This document shows positions 29,187 to 42,235 of a stretch of DNA of 64,000 nucleotides, piece after piece. The position numbers and the translations under genes are program-made. The notes below the pieces were generated by a model. That model saw only the letters and a list, made by a program, of their open reading frames with translations. It searched no databases and had not been told where the DNA came from. How positions within the stretch are numbered: position 1 is the first letter of the stretch; each line of letters starts with the position of its first letter. The stretch spans positions 40,405,422-40,469,421 of the forward strand of contig NC_084606.1 of assembly GCF_033807715.1 (NCBI RefSeq), written 5' to 3'. The stretch is from Cololabis saira (lineage: Eukaryota > Chordata > Actinopteri > Beloniformes > Belonidae).

Positions 29187-31763
29187 GGCTGTATCCGAAA
29201 TCGCATAATAACGTACTACATATTACATGCTGCATCAGTATGTACTGTACTGCCTACCAAATGAACGATTCAGTATGCCGCTCCAGCAGACCGTTCACAC
29301 AGCAGTAGCAGCCAAGTATCCCAAAATGCATTTGGCCCCAAAACGACAGCGGAAGCCGAGAGCTAAAAGCTGTTTTAATTTCAGCTGTAGCGCTGTTAAT
29401 ATGCCACTTTATTAAGTTTTAATATTTTTTCAGGCGTAAAAGTAACCGTTAAGATCCCCAACCTGGGCTCAGTTTATCCAAATAACGCCTGTTAAGAAAT
29501 TTGCTCCGATGTTTTCGGGATGAGAAGAGCCGCCGGCTCGGGAGCAGCAGCAGCTCACGGCCGGAGTACAGACATGATCGCCGGGTCGACCTGCGCCGTC
29601 GTCCCAGGGGGAAAGTGATCCAATGAACTGACCTGCAGCTCTGTGGAGAATTACCACTGGCTGAAATAAATCATTTAGGAAGATAAATGTTGGTTTAATA
29701 GATGAAATCTAACAGTTGTAGCTGCCACATTAGTTTGAATAAAGAAGTTTCATGTTTTTACTGGAGCCCCAGAAGCAGCGCTTCTGCTCTCTCTGTACAT
29801 CAGAGCCGTCACAATTTTAATAAATGTATTAAAATGAACATATCAGTCTATTGAATTTCATTTTATTTTATTAAGCTACATATGTTTGGGTTTTTATTTA
29901 GTGCACCTCTACGTACTTGGTCCATCCGTCCATCGTCCGCCGCTTATCCGTTCCTGAGTCGCGGGGGCAGCAACCTCAACAGAGATGCCCAGACTTCCTT
30001 CACCCCAGACTCTTCCTCCAGCTCTTCCGAGCGGAGTCCGAGGCGTTCCCAGGCCAGCCGAAAGACATAGTCTTTCCAGCGTGTCCTGGGTCTTCCCCGG
30101 GGTCTCCTCTCGGTGGGACATGCCTGGAACACCTCCCTAGGGAGGAGGGACATGCCTGGAACACCTCCCTAGGGAGGCGTCCAGGAGGATCCGATATAGA
30201 TGCCCAAGCCACCTCAGCTGACTCCTCTCAATGCGAAGGAGCAGCTGCTCGACTCTGAGCTCCTCCCGGGTGACCGAACTCCTCACCCTATCTCTAAGGG
30301 AGCGTCCAGCCACCCTGCGGAGGAAACTCATCTCGGCCGCTTGTATCCGCAATCTCGTCCTTTCGGTCACTACCCAAAGTTCATGACCATAGGTGAAGGT
30401 AGGTGCGTAGATTGACCGGTAAATCGAGAGCTTCGCCTTTTCACTCAGCTCCTTCTTCACCACGACGGTCCGGTACATCGACCGCATAAATGCGGACGCT
30501 GCACCGATCCGTCTGTCAATCTCCCGCTCCATCGTTCCCTCCCTCATGAACAAGACCCCAAGATACTTGAACTCCTCCACCTGAGGCAGGACTTCTCCAC
30601 CCACCCGGAGAAGGCACGCCACCCTTTCCCGGTGGAGAACCATGGTCTCGGTTTTGGAGGTGCTGATTCTCGTCCCTGCCGCGTTGCACTCGGCCTCAAA
30701 CCGCCCCAGCACATGCTGAAGGTCCGTTCCGATGAAGCCAACACGACATCATCATCCGCAAAAAGCAGAGACGAAATCCTGTGGTTCCCAAACCGGATCC
30801 CCTCCGGCCCCTGGCTGCGCCTAGAAATCCTGTCCATAAAAATTATGAACAGGACCGGTGACAAAAGGCAGCCCTGCTGGAGTCCAACATGCACCGGGAA
30901 CAAGTCTGATCTACTGCCGACAATGCGGACCAAACTCCTGCTCCAATCATACAGAGACCGGACAGCCCTTAATAGAGGGCCCCGAACTCCATACTCACCG
31001 AGCGCCCCGCACAGAATGGCACGAAGGACACGGTCAAATGCCTTCTCCAGATCCACAAAGCACATGTAGACTGGTTGGGCAAATTCCCATGAACCCTCGA
31101 GCACCCTGCGGAGGGTATAGAGCTGGTCCAGTGTTCCGCGACCGGGAGGAAACCGGAAAGACCCGGCCACCAGGCGCTTGCCTACGAGCCCCAACCCCAG
31201 GCCTGGCTCCAGGGCGGGGCCCCGGTGACGCCGATCTGGCCGACATTATGGTCCTTACTGTCTTCCTCTTCATAATAGGCTTGAACCGCTCTTAGTCTGG
31301 TCCGTCACCTAGGACCTGTTTGCCATGGGAGACCCTACCAGGAGCGTAATGCCCCCGACAACATAGCTCCTAGGATCACTCGGGCACACAAACCCCTCCA
31401 TCACAAGTATACGTACTGGGTATAAAACAGAATAAAATTAAAAATATTACCATTACAATCATTACAAAATTGTGCTGTCCGGTCGCCGCTGTTTTGTATT
31501 GCACTTGTGTTTTCTCAATAAAGCTTGTAAAAAAAATAATAAAAAAAATTGTGCTGTCCGGTCAATGGCGCATTGCATTCTGGGACAGTAGGCGAGGTAG
31601 ACTGGTCTGATGCATGCTGTGGATATTTTCCAAATCAGTATGACATCCGGGTATTTTTCGCATACTGCAGATTTTGCTTTTGTTCGCATACAGCATATTA
31701 CATACTACATTTTTGGAAAATCACGACGTATTAGTAGAACAGTATGCGATTTTGGATGCGGCC
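29187..31763. mobile_element. Inverted-repeat DNA element, 2.6 kb, hosting an RTE copy
   Basis: The left end starts GGCTGTATCCGAAATCGCAT and the right end reversed starts GGCCGCATCCAAAATCGCAT, with further subterminal matches. The left flank (GAGGCGTCTACGTATATAT) and right flank (GTGTCTATGCGGACAGC) are adjacent in the related sequence at 13238-13290, reversed, which acts as an empty site. The interior is mostly RTE copy B. No transposase is seen, and the superfamily is unresolved. Confidence 0.65.
29915..31420 (-). mobile_element. RTE-type LINE (copy B), internally deleted
   Basis: Read on the minus strand, it has the element's 5' region (GGGGTTTGTGTGCCC, CCCATGGCAAACAGGTCC), then jumps near 31195 into the RT part (G-R-G-T-L-D-Q-L-Y-T-L-R-R-V, V-D-L-E-K-A-F-D-R-V, L-L-F-A-D-D) and on to the 3' end at 29915. 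The endonuclease and the N-terminal RT are deleted, and there are frameshifts at about 30740 and 30640. The 32-bp motif is present twice (30120-30180). Confidence 0.85.
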
Positions 31764-32162
31764 TGTGTCTATGCGGACAGCTGCCACAAGGTTTGTTTGC
31801 CGCAAATGGTGTCGTAAACTGACAATGGAGCTGCAACTGTCGTAAAACGCGGTGCTGAGGAAAATGCTGCGCAGAGCAAAATCATTTTTTTCTAAAAGGT
31901 GAAAAGAAACCAAATGAAGACATGATGAACATTAAAATTTAAAAATTGTATGATTATAAAGTTATACTAGCATCTGAGCTTACTTTGGATCTATTCACTT
32001 GTTGACCAGAGATGCCTTTCTTCTTTAAATGTATACCTTCTTATTTGTAATTCTTATTTTTTCCCCCACATTGGACTTTATCTTATCCTACCTTCGCTTA
32101 TGAGCTTTGCAGACTGAGCTGTGTGCCCTATGGCGCAGCCTGACTATTTTTCTATTTTCCAG
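31764..32162. other. No gene recognised
   Basis: A flank continuing the sequence interrupted at 29187, then AT-rich sequence. Nothing assignable. Confidence 0.4.
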
Positions 32163-32322
32163 ACAATCCCCAGCCACCCGGTCCGGGCCGGACACGTGGC
32201 CAGGAGGCCCTCACCCTCCAGGCCAACGACCCCCACCCGGCGAGGGGCCAGCCTGCCCGGAGAGACAGAGCCGCCCTGGCCGCCGACGCAGGCAGGAGCA
32301 CCCGCCCCCACGAACAAAAACA
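32163..32322 (-). repeat. Piece of an L1 3' UTR, internal, without poly(A)
   Basis: In reverse it matches 24265-24425 in the G-rich 3' UTR of the L1 element (shared blocks GGGCCGGACACG, GGCCAACGACCCCCACC and GGAGAGACAGAGCCGCC). It is an internal block rather than a 3' end. Confidence 0.8.
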
Positions 32323-32422
32323 CAAAAACACGTAATGCTAAATCAGATTACTATAAAAATCAACTCTCTGAAAACATGCACAACCCCAAACAGTTCTGGA
32401 AAAACATTAATAATGTCCTTAA

Positions 32423-33540
32423 AAGGAACCCTGGCTATTAAGACATGTAGTCCCTAATTAGCCACAATTGTTTTCTTATACTAAAATATGTTGTTAGAAA
32501 CACATAAAATAATCTAATTGCTTTAAAAATCTACAATGTTTATTACATATTTTGACCTGCGGGAGGCGCCATGTTTTACCTGCGCAATGCATTCTGGGGG
32601 CGATGACGTAGAGCGGTGGCTCTGGGAAGATAAGCCGCGTTAGTTTAACTGGGACAGGTATCCAAAACATAGATGAGCAGCATCTCCCGGCCGTGGAGGC
32701 TGACGAGGGAGCCCATAAGACGTCTCGGTTCAGGCAAACTGGATCAAAGTTCTGTGATGCACGGGAGATCTGCAAAAATGATCAATGTCGTGCGCATCTT
32801 ACCAGTGCATTAGGCTCCTGCGTAGACGGCGTAGCTTACGGCGTAGACGGCGTAGGCTAGAAGGCGTAGGCGTGGCTCTACAGCCTGCAGCGCACCGCCA
32901 CCCGCTCTCCGCTCTCGCCGCCGCCGGGATGGAGACGCCGGTGGGCAATATGCACGTTTGGGTGGGCATAGCCGACCCCTGCCCCCCCCTAAAACCGGCT
33001 TCGGTGCTGGGTGATGACAGACCAGAGGCTGAGGGGACTGGCCCGGGACTTTGACGAAACGGGAGGCGCAGACTTCGCGTCAAATGGGCAAGAACATCTT
33101 TATTTAATTTAATGACGCCAGATCTGGCTGGGGTTTTTATTGTAGCATCGGCTATCTGCTAGTTGAAACGCTTGGTCGGTTAGTCTATCTGAGTTTTATG
33201 GTGTTTTTATAGTTCATGCTTTATGGTGCTGTACTTTTTTTTTTTTTTTTCTTTACTTTTTTGTAGGTGCGCCGTCACCTTAATGTTTAGCTGTGTTTTG
33301 ATCTGTGTTTCTGGTGCGCCGTCACCTGTTTAGCTGTGTTTTCATCTGTTTCTGGGTGTCAAAACAGTGGACGGGGGTTAGTAGGAGCCACCGTCTGACG
33401 TCACTACCCAACAATGGCGACCTACTAGTTAAATTATATTTTCAAATTTTATAAAAACGAAGACATCAAAAAGGTTTTTTATATCACATTGTTATAATTG
33501 ATACCAACATTTATCTAAGTCTTAATAGCCAGGGTTCCTT
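32423..33540 (+). mobile_element. TTAA-target transposon, copy 2 (complete, 1118 bp)
   Basis: Terminal inverted repeats are AAGGAACCCTGGCTATTAAG on both ends, with TTAA at 32419-32422 and 33541-33544. Removing it and one TTAA restores the LINE frame (N-N-V-L-N-K-P-N). The TTAA target suggests piggyBac or Kolobok mechanics; no transposase is inside. Contents: an exon-like open stretch (32690-32830), a GTAGACGGCGTA repeat (32823-32865) and a T-run (33234-33251). Confidence 0.9.
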
Positions 33541-33544
33541 TTAA

Positions 33545-34745
33545 CAAACCCAATAAAAATATTAGCACTAAGATTTGCCACAATAATGAAATCATCCAGG
33601 ATCTCGGAACTATCTCCAACATTTTTAATCAACATTTCTCCGCTGTAGGTAACTCCCTTATGTTTGGTCCATCTGCAACTTCCATCTCCTCATCTGGCTC
33701 TCCATGTAGTAGTTCATGTTTTTCTTTCCAAAACTTACATCCTATTGAAGTTCAAAATGGAATCAATGAATTGAAGAATGACTGTGGATGTGGTCCAGAC
33801 GGCATGGAGACAAAATGTATTAAATTAGCAGCCCATTTTTTAATGTATCCCCTCTGTGACTTATACAACCTTTCCTTATTAACTTGCTCCCTCCCTTCTG
33901 CTTGGAAAAGTGCCATAGTTACTCCACTATACAACAGAGGTTATCCAAACAAAGTCAATAATTACCGCCCAATCTCCATTATCTACTCCATTTCAAAGAT
34001 CTTTGAAAAATTAATATTCGATCAAATATCACAATATATTACTGAAAACAATATTTTGTCTCCATGCCAGTCCGGTTTCAGATTAATCAACCACAGCTCT
34101 TCTAAAATTCACAAATGATACATTTACAGCTTCTGAAAATGGTAAACTCACTGGTGCAATATTTTTGGATCTCACTAAAGCTTTTTGATGTTGTTGATCA
34201 CTACCTTCTACTGGACAAACTTTACTCAATTGGCATCTCTAGAAACTCTCTTCTTTGGTTCAACTCATATCTCCACAACAGACATCAGTGTGTTAGCCTT
34301 AATGGAATCCAATCCAAATATACAATTGTTGAGAAAGGACAACCACAAGGACCACTCCTTTTCTCCATTTTTATTAATGACCTCCCAAAAACCTGTTTCA
34401 ATTGGCAAATATATTTATACGCGGACGACACAGTAATATATACATCCGGTAATAACACATCAGTAATTGAGAGATCCTTACAAAGTGAATTTTCTACTGT
34501 TCAGTATTGGCAAGCATCTAATAAACTTTTGTTAAACAAAAAAAAATCATGTGCAATGTTGGTTGGTACTAGATAAGGCCTTGGAAATAACCCAGATCTC
34601 AATATTTTTTTTTATGATGGCTCACCCCTTGAACAGGTGACCTCATTCAAACACCTCGGCCTTTGGATCAACCCATTATTTCCTTTAAATATCATATCGA
34701 GTCCATCACAACTAAGTTACATCGCAACCTAGGGATCCTTTACCG
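33545..34745 (+). pseudogene. CR1/L2-like reverse transcriptase, broken
   Basis: Frames at 33660-34118 and 34115-34576 cover the RT. Motifs in order are G-P-D-G-M, N-N-Y-R-P-I-S-I-I-Y-S-I-S-K-I-F-E-K, S-G-F-R, I-F-L-D-L-T-K-A-F-D, G-Q-P-Q-G-P-L-L-F-S-I-F-I-N-D-L-P and Y-A-D-D-T-V-I-Y. A short frameshift sits at about 34085-34120, and the C-terminal part after 34576 is out of frame. It stops at the hAT insertion. Confidence 0.88.
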
Positions 34746-35518
34746 CAGTGATTCTTAACCATAGGGCCGCGGCCCACACTTGGGCCGCGAGCACCATCTA
34801 GTGGGCCGCCAAAAAAAATTCAGTTTTGTACGTGTGGGCCGCGAGGGCCGCGGGGACTGCATAGCAACTCCCGACCAAATGAGGAGAAGAAGACACTCAG
34901 CTAGCTGTACGTGTAATAGTAAGAGAAATGGTGTGTATTTACAGAGAAAATCCTTCATTTTGCACAGAGTAGGTTTAGATCCGCCAGGATTAGGGATCGA
35001 TTAATTGGGTCTGCGCCCAGAGCAAGCGAGCGCGGCGTGATCATTTATCCCGGCGCGTCCCCGCGGCCGGGGAGGTCGGCTGAGGCTGCCGCTCGGGCGG
35101 TGGGCTCCGTCGTTACTGCTGAAGGATGGTAGATGTAGATGCGTGGGCTGTCGTGTCTGCTGGACTGGACTGTTCGGGCTTTCGAAAAAGCATCGGAAAG
35201 TAACTCTGCTGCAGCGACCAGAGAGCTCGGATGAACCCAACACACTGAGTCCTGACAACTTATTAATGTAAATAACTTAAAGTAAAATCAAACTAAGTTT
35301 TGTCCTCGCTGTATTTTTAAATATGCAACCCGGAATGGACAAATTCATCCTGTTCAGTCTTCCCACTGGGACAAAACCAGTGTCTCATACGTTCAGAGAC
35401 CGTGGCGTTCAAAGTGCGAAAGTGAAACGCAACTGAAACAAAACACAAAGTTTGTCATCAAACATATCCACTCAAGTCTGAACTGAAGTCACAGAAAATA
35501 AGCTGACCATCTTAAAAC

Positions 35519-35612
35519 ATGTTTGGGTCCAGATACAGCTGTGAAGCAGCTTTCTCCACAATGAACATAATTAAAACTAAATATCGTTTCAGGCTCATCA
35601 ATGAGCACCTTA
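35519..35612 (+). pseudogene. hAT transposase C-terminal (dimerisation) relic
   Basis: The frame reads M-F-G-S-R-Y-S-C-E-A-A-F-S-T-M-N, then K-T-K-Y-R-F-R-L-I-N-E-H-L, ending at a stop. This is the conserved hATC dimerisation region in vertebrate hAT transposases. Only about 30 residues remain. Confidence 0.8.
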
Positions 35613-36003
35613 TGCATATGAGAACCTGACACCATCCAGCCCAGATTTAAAGTCCTGACAGGAGAAGTTAGAGCTCAGTTCTCTCACTGAACGACAGAAA
35701 GTGGGGGCATAAGATTATAAGAGGGGAAGAAAGAAAAACTGCAAAACTGTTAAATTGTTAAGATGTGTTTATATTAATTTAGTATAAAAATGTGTTGAGA
35801 CAATTAACAAAGAAAAGGGGAAATTCAAACTGCTGGTAGAGAAATAAAATAAGATAGCATTTGAAAAATAAAATAAAATCTACTTTATTTTTAAGAGAAA
35901 AAAATATGTTTAATTCAAGTTAAACATGTTAATTGGCAAATATGTACTTTTTTTAATATAACAGTCAGATGCAGATGTTGATACAACTTTGAGGCTACTT
36001 GAA

Positions 36004-36006
<3 letters not shown>

Positions 36007-36075
<69 letters not shown>
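36007..36075. repeat. TA microsatellite
   Basis: An almost pure TA run of about 68 bp inside the hAT element. Confidence 0.98.
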
Positions 36076-36077
<2 letters not shown>

Positions 36078-36320
36078 GATGTTCTGGACCTTCGCTTGAG
36101 TAAATTTTCTCTAAATGGACCTCTTAAAGTTTTAGTTGAATACCCCTGCTATACAGTGTTTATATTTAATGGGCCACTCTGTACTGAAAAAATTGGGCCC
36201 CAAGGTCAGAAAGGTTAAGAACCCCTGCTTTACCGTTCAATAAACTGTTTCACTCTACCAACAAGGAAAAGAATTGTCACACAACTGTTATTACCCATTT
36301 TAGATTATGCTGATGTTGTC

Positions 36321-36602
36321 ATGCCTGCTGTGTGCTGTTGACGTCCCCGACTCCCCCAGTCTGGCCTTCGGCAGGAGGGTCCCCCCTTATGATCCAGGTC
36401 CTGCTCAAAGTTTCTTCCCTCCTAAAGGGGAGTTTTTCTTGCCACTGTTTGGCTTAAGGCTTTTCTCCCACTAGGGGAGTTTCTAACTGCCATTGTTTAT
36501 GTAATAACTGCTCGGGGGTTTATGTTCTGGGTCTCTGGAAAGCGTCTAGAGACAACATCTGTTGTATTAGACGCTATACAAATAAAATGGAATTTAATTG
36601 AA
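36321..36602 (+). mobile_element. L2-type LINE 3' tail
   Basis: The same tail as at 3446-3690, with the 5' part GTCCCCGACTCCCCCAGTCT and a TTGAATT end. TTGTC at 36316-36320 and 36603-36607 is the likely target duplication, inside the CR1/L2-like LINE. Confidence 0.85.
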
Positions 36603-37030
36603 TTGTCTAGCAGAACACTTATTAATCACATCTTCAACCTCTCAATGTCATTTACAACAGTCTCTGTAGATTTGTCTTACGGTGCCCATACCGAACTCAC
36701 CACTGCTCCATGTACCATTCATTAAACTGGTTTAATCAGCTCAAGAAGACAACACCACTGGCTCCAACTCATATTCAAATGTATCCACTTTAGTTATCCA
36801 TTTTACTTAAAACAATATCTGATTCCATATACATCCTCATATTCTGTCAGAAACACTCAGCAACCCTTCTTTTTCGTTCCTTTAACCTTTAAAGAAATTG
36901 GCAGACGTGCTTTTAAGTTCAAAGCCCCATCAGACTGGAACAACTTACCCATCATTATAAGAAAACTTAATTCATTACACCTCTTTAAAAACTCACTATA
37001 TTCCAACCTCAATAAAACATGTAGTTGCCT
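36603..37030 (+). pseudogene. CR1/L2-like ORF2, C-terminal remnant
   Basis: Degenerate frames give S-S-R-T-L-I-N-H-I, then Q-Q-P-F-F-F-V-P-L and A-P-S-D-W-N-N-L-P and L-F-K-N-S-L. These match the end of LINE ORF2. Frameshifted. Confidence 0.7.
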
Positions 37031-37274
37031 CTAGTGGTATTGCCTTCTCATTTTATTTTTATTTATTTATTTTATATTATTAATATTAATATTGTTGTTC
37101 TCTTTGCTATTACTGCAATATATGCAGGGTTTACTTGTGCTCTTCGGGTGTGGTAGGTCTTGGGGACTGGTATGTTGTATGTAACTGTTTTGTACTGTGT
37201 TGTATGTTTTTTGTTGGACCCCCTCGAAAACGAGATGATTCATCTCAAGGGGCTATCCATTAATAAATTTACTT

Positions 37275-37508
37275 ACAGCTCCTTCTTCACCACGACGGTC
37301 CGGTACACCGACCGCATAACTGCGGACGCTGCACCGATCCGTCTGTCAATCTCACGCTCCATCGTTCCCTCACTCGTGAACAAGACCCTGAGATACTTGA
37401 ACTCCTCCACCTGAGGCAGGACTTCTCCCCCCATCCGGAGAAGGAACACCACCCTTTCCCGGTGGAGAACCATGGCCTCGGTTTTGGAGGTGCTGATTTT
37501 CATCCCTG
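37275..37508 (-). mobile_element. RTE-type LINE fragment (copy D), 234 bp
   Basis: An internal piece of the RTE protein region (G-M-K-I-S-T-S-K-T-E-A-M-V-L-H, then G-G-E-V-L-P-Q-V-E-E-F-K-Y-L, up to V-V-V-K-K-E-L). Both ends are cut, and it directly abuts the end of the CR1/L2-like LINE. Confidence 0.85.
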
Positions 37509-38261
37509 CTGCCACAAAACAGCCTCTTACGTGGATCTTTGTAGTTCAAGAAAAAGGTGGTTTGGTCTGGCTGGTCAGCGTTCCTTGGTGAACAGCTGGG
37601 TGGTTACACTCCGCAGGTGATCCTGATAAAATCTCTCCTGCTCTCCTTATCTCTGTGGATGAGGGGATGCAGCATGGGCAAAGCAGCTGGGCCTCCTTCA
37701 GCTCCAGGTCGGTCCAAAGGCGTCCACATCGGGACATGCAAGGGTCCCTCGTTCGGCTCATCTGGGTCACTTGTTGCAGCACTCCAGACAGAGGCTTCTT
37801 TGGTCACGATCATGGAGGAGGTCGCCCCATAGCTAGTAGCTCTTCATGCTAAAATAGGAGCTGTGGCCTTTTCATAGCTCACAGAGAACTCCATGGGACC
37901 GTGGACAGGTCCGAGGTAGGAGAAACTCTGGGAGCAAAAGAGGAAAAAGAGAGCGAGAGACAGAGGGGGGAGCCTGCTCTTTATAGCGGTCATGACCCAT
38001 GCTAATGGCAGCTCGGCGGACGGCACCGCCACCTCCGTCAGTTCAAGTGTTGAGGTCTTTGGTGGCATCAAGAGAAACGGGGTCGGGATGGTTATTGTTC
38101 TGTGTAACCAGGAAACTGTGAACTTAAGCACTGACCTTATTTGACATTGGAGCACCTTAGAAATCAGGCTCTAGGTATTGTTTTTTCTTCGTTTTTTTTT
38201 AACCATAGCTCTTTCATATCCTCTCAAACAAGATTACTTTTTTGGGCAGCTTGTGGCGCGG
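37509..38261. other. No gene recognised
   Basis: Open frames of 60-103 codons on both strands (for example 37844-38155 minus) have no recognisable domain. The sequence is not obviously repetitive, so a host exon or an LTR cannot be excluded. Confidence 0.35.
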
Positions 38262-38420
38262 TGGGTTAAGCAAGCAGCTCATATACTTAGGCTACAGTCC
38301 TCCGGCAGTGGTCGCAGGATCGGATCCCAGCCTGCGCACCTTTGCTGCATGTCATCTCCATTCTCCCTCTCTATACCTTTCCTCTCTGCAACTTGAATAA
38401 AGGGCCACTAGAGCACAAAA
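38262..38420 (+). mobile_element. tRNA-derived SINE
   Basis: The head reads TGTGGCGCGGTGGGTTAAGC (A-box-like), and GGATCGGATCCC is a B-box-like segment about 50 bp later. The body has CTGCATGTCATCTCC and ends AATAAAGGGCCACTAGAGC. This is the layout of a common fish SINE. Confidence 0.7.
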
Positions 38421-38628
38421 CAATCTAGCTTTTTTTCCTATTATTCTCATGTTAGACACCCGGTCAGAAAGTAGGGCCAACCATCTGATCAGCGCTCGGT
38501 CGGCTCGAGTACGCAGACTAACCAGAGGAGCTTCAAGAGATATACGCGCACACCTTTTCATTTAAAATCTTCTTCATGGCTTTGTGCTGGTGGGAGCCTA
38601 GTGACAGTGCATCTTCAAAAGACTCCGG

Positions 38629-39033
38629 ATGACACCACAAATAAAGCAGCTTAAAGTTGACAGACAAAGAGCCTTCAAATATAAGGACAGAACTGAGTTC
38701 AACAGACTACACTCCAAAGTATCCTATTTGATCAAGAATGCAAAGAAGAGGTACTATGAGGACGAAGTCTCTCATCTCAGGGACAATGACAGTGGCAACT
38801 GGTTCAAGTCCATCAAAAAGTTGATGGGAGGTGACGAACCCCAGGTTGAACACACAAAGACTGGAGAGGAATGTCAAACTCTGAGAGAAGGGACCAGCCC
38901 AATGATCCAGAGCCTCTCTGCAAGTACAAGTCGCTACACACTATGCAATGGGAGGACACTCACAGAACCTGAGTCAACAAAAAGGCACCAGATGTCATTC
39001 CTCTCGAGAGCGTACAAGCTTTATCAGAAGTAA
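38629..39033 (+). pseudogene. LINE ORF2 linker fragment
   Basis: The open frame has R-Q-R-A-F-K-Y-K-D-R-T-E-F, A-K-K-R-Y-Y-E-D-E-V and N-W-F-K-S-I-K-K-L-M-G-G. This is the region between endonuclease and RT in fish CR1/Rex-type LINEs. The frame starts and ends without the neighbouring domains. Confidence 0.6.
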
Positions 39034-40159
39034 AACAAACTTTTTTTTAGCATTGTTTGACAGTTGATATTTATTTTTTTGTTGTTGTTTTTTTTCAATA
39101 GAGCTTGCCTCTTGTCTCAAAGTGTAAAACATAATTCCTATTGTTATGCAATGATGTACAAAAAACTTGAACATGAACAGATGGAAAACAGATCAGTCAG
39201 GTGACATTTCAAGACCTTGGCCCGCTTGTTAGAAATATTATATCCTCCCAGTCGCTGAGGCTCATTTTCTGTATCAAATGCTGAACTGCACTCAGGAGCT
39301 CTGAACTCGGTATGTCGGTGCGTGTTGACCTTTTCCCCATAACTGTTCCTGCAGAGCCACGTGCAATGAATTGTGCATCCATTCGTGGCTCGCCATATAT
39401 TTTTTATTCCCTAAAAAGCTGCCCAAACTTGGAAAAGTCCATCATCTGCATACAATGAGACATACTATACGTCTAATTCAGCGCTGAGCATGTGACCCAA
39501 GGCAGGCCGAGTTACAACTGTGGGTGACAGTAATACAAAGCATCTGTCTTGCAGCAAAAAAAGTCTTGTGTGACCTTTTGAAGATGCACTAAACAAGAGT
39601 TTGGAAAAGCTAACATGCCCAGGTTACCAGTTTGTCATATATTGGTGTTTGGAAACCATGTAGCCAGTTAGCATGTTTTGGTGTCACCTCCATCCAGGTT
39701 TCAGGCTCGTCAAGGAAAGCTCAGCAACACTGACTGCTCTGATGAAATGGATTTGTTGCCGTTTGACACGTCTCATCCCCCTTGATGATGCCCAGAATGT
39801 CGGGTATCTTTCCCAGAGTTATCCTATACTTCTTTTAATTCAATTTTTATTACTAAAGTTTTCATTTGAATGTATTCAGTTTTTTCCTACTTGCATAGCA
39901 TTGAAGACTAGAGATATAGGGTGTTGATGCGTCTGTAGGTCCTGCACATGTGTGAATATTTGAATTAGCGAGGGGCACTGGCACCACGTCGGGTAAAAGA
40001 CCCCTAGCTTGATGAAGTCGGGGCATTTCATGTAGTGGCTCTGTGTTAGACCGATGACCAAGGCTTAAACTTAACACTCTGCTTGTAATACACACTTTCT
40101 GTTCGAGGTCTGCTCCTTAACACAACCATGACCCTGATGGCATTACGGTCACCTGACAA
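39034..40159. other. No gene recognised
   Basis: T-rich at 39030-39100, otherwise mixed composition. Short frames (39673-39927, 39862-40095) are uninformative. Confidence 0.4.
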
Positions 40160-40262
40160 AGCAAGGCAAGCCAAGGCAAGTTTATTTGTATAGCACATTT
40201 CAACACAAGGTAATTCAAAGTGCTTTACATCAACATTAAAAGCGGCAAGACACAATTAAACA
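40160..40262 (-). mobile_element. LINE 3' tail, common fish type
   Basis: The block CAAGGCAAGTTTATTTGTAT then GCACATTTCAACACAAGG is a widespread fish LINE 3' end read in reverse. Coding sequence is absent. Confidence 0.55.
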
Positions 40263-40440
40263 GTAAATAACAAATACAATGATAAGAAAGGAGGTAAAAT
40301 AAAAAAAAAAGAACAAGTTGTTAAAAAGTAAGGGCAGTAGAGTAGAGCAGGTACATCTCATTCTTACAATGGCAAGAATTACGTTTCTATACGGTAAAAA
40401 CGTACAAAGACCGGGTCAAATACAGTATTACAATATTATA

Positions 40441-42235
<1,795 letters not shown>

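Larger units (their letters stand above)
34746..36227 (+). mobile_element. hAT transposon, non-autonomous, 1482 bp
   Basis: The ends read CAGTGATTCTTAACC and, reversed, CAGGGGTTCTTAACC. CTTTACCG is duplicated at 34738-34745 and 36228-36235, the 8-bp duplication of hAT elements. A transposase C-terminal relic reads on the plus strand at 35519-35612. A TA run occupies about 36008-36074. Confidence 0.92.
32323..37270 (+). mobile_element. CR1/L2-like LINE broken by three insertions
   Basis: LINE coding pieces lie at 32323-32422, 33541-34745, 36228-36320 and 36603-37030, followed by a 3' UTR ending near 37270 (CTCAAGGGGCTATCC, AATAAATTTA). Between them sit a TTAA transposon, a hAT element and an L2 tail. 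Each junction preserves a target duplication and the coding sequence resumes after it. Frameshifts within the pieces show the LINE is dead. Confidence 0.85.

Noticed and set aside
37546..38155. A host gene from open frames of 65-103 codons on both strands
   Set aside because: No domain, no splice-consistent series of exons and no similarity that I recognise. Kept only as unassigned sequence.
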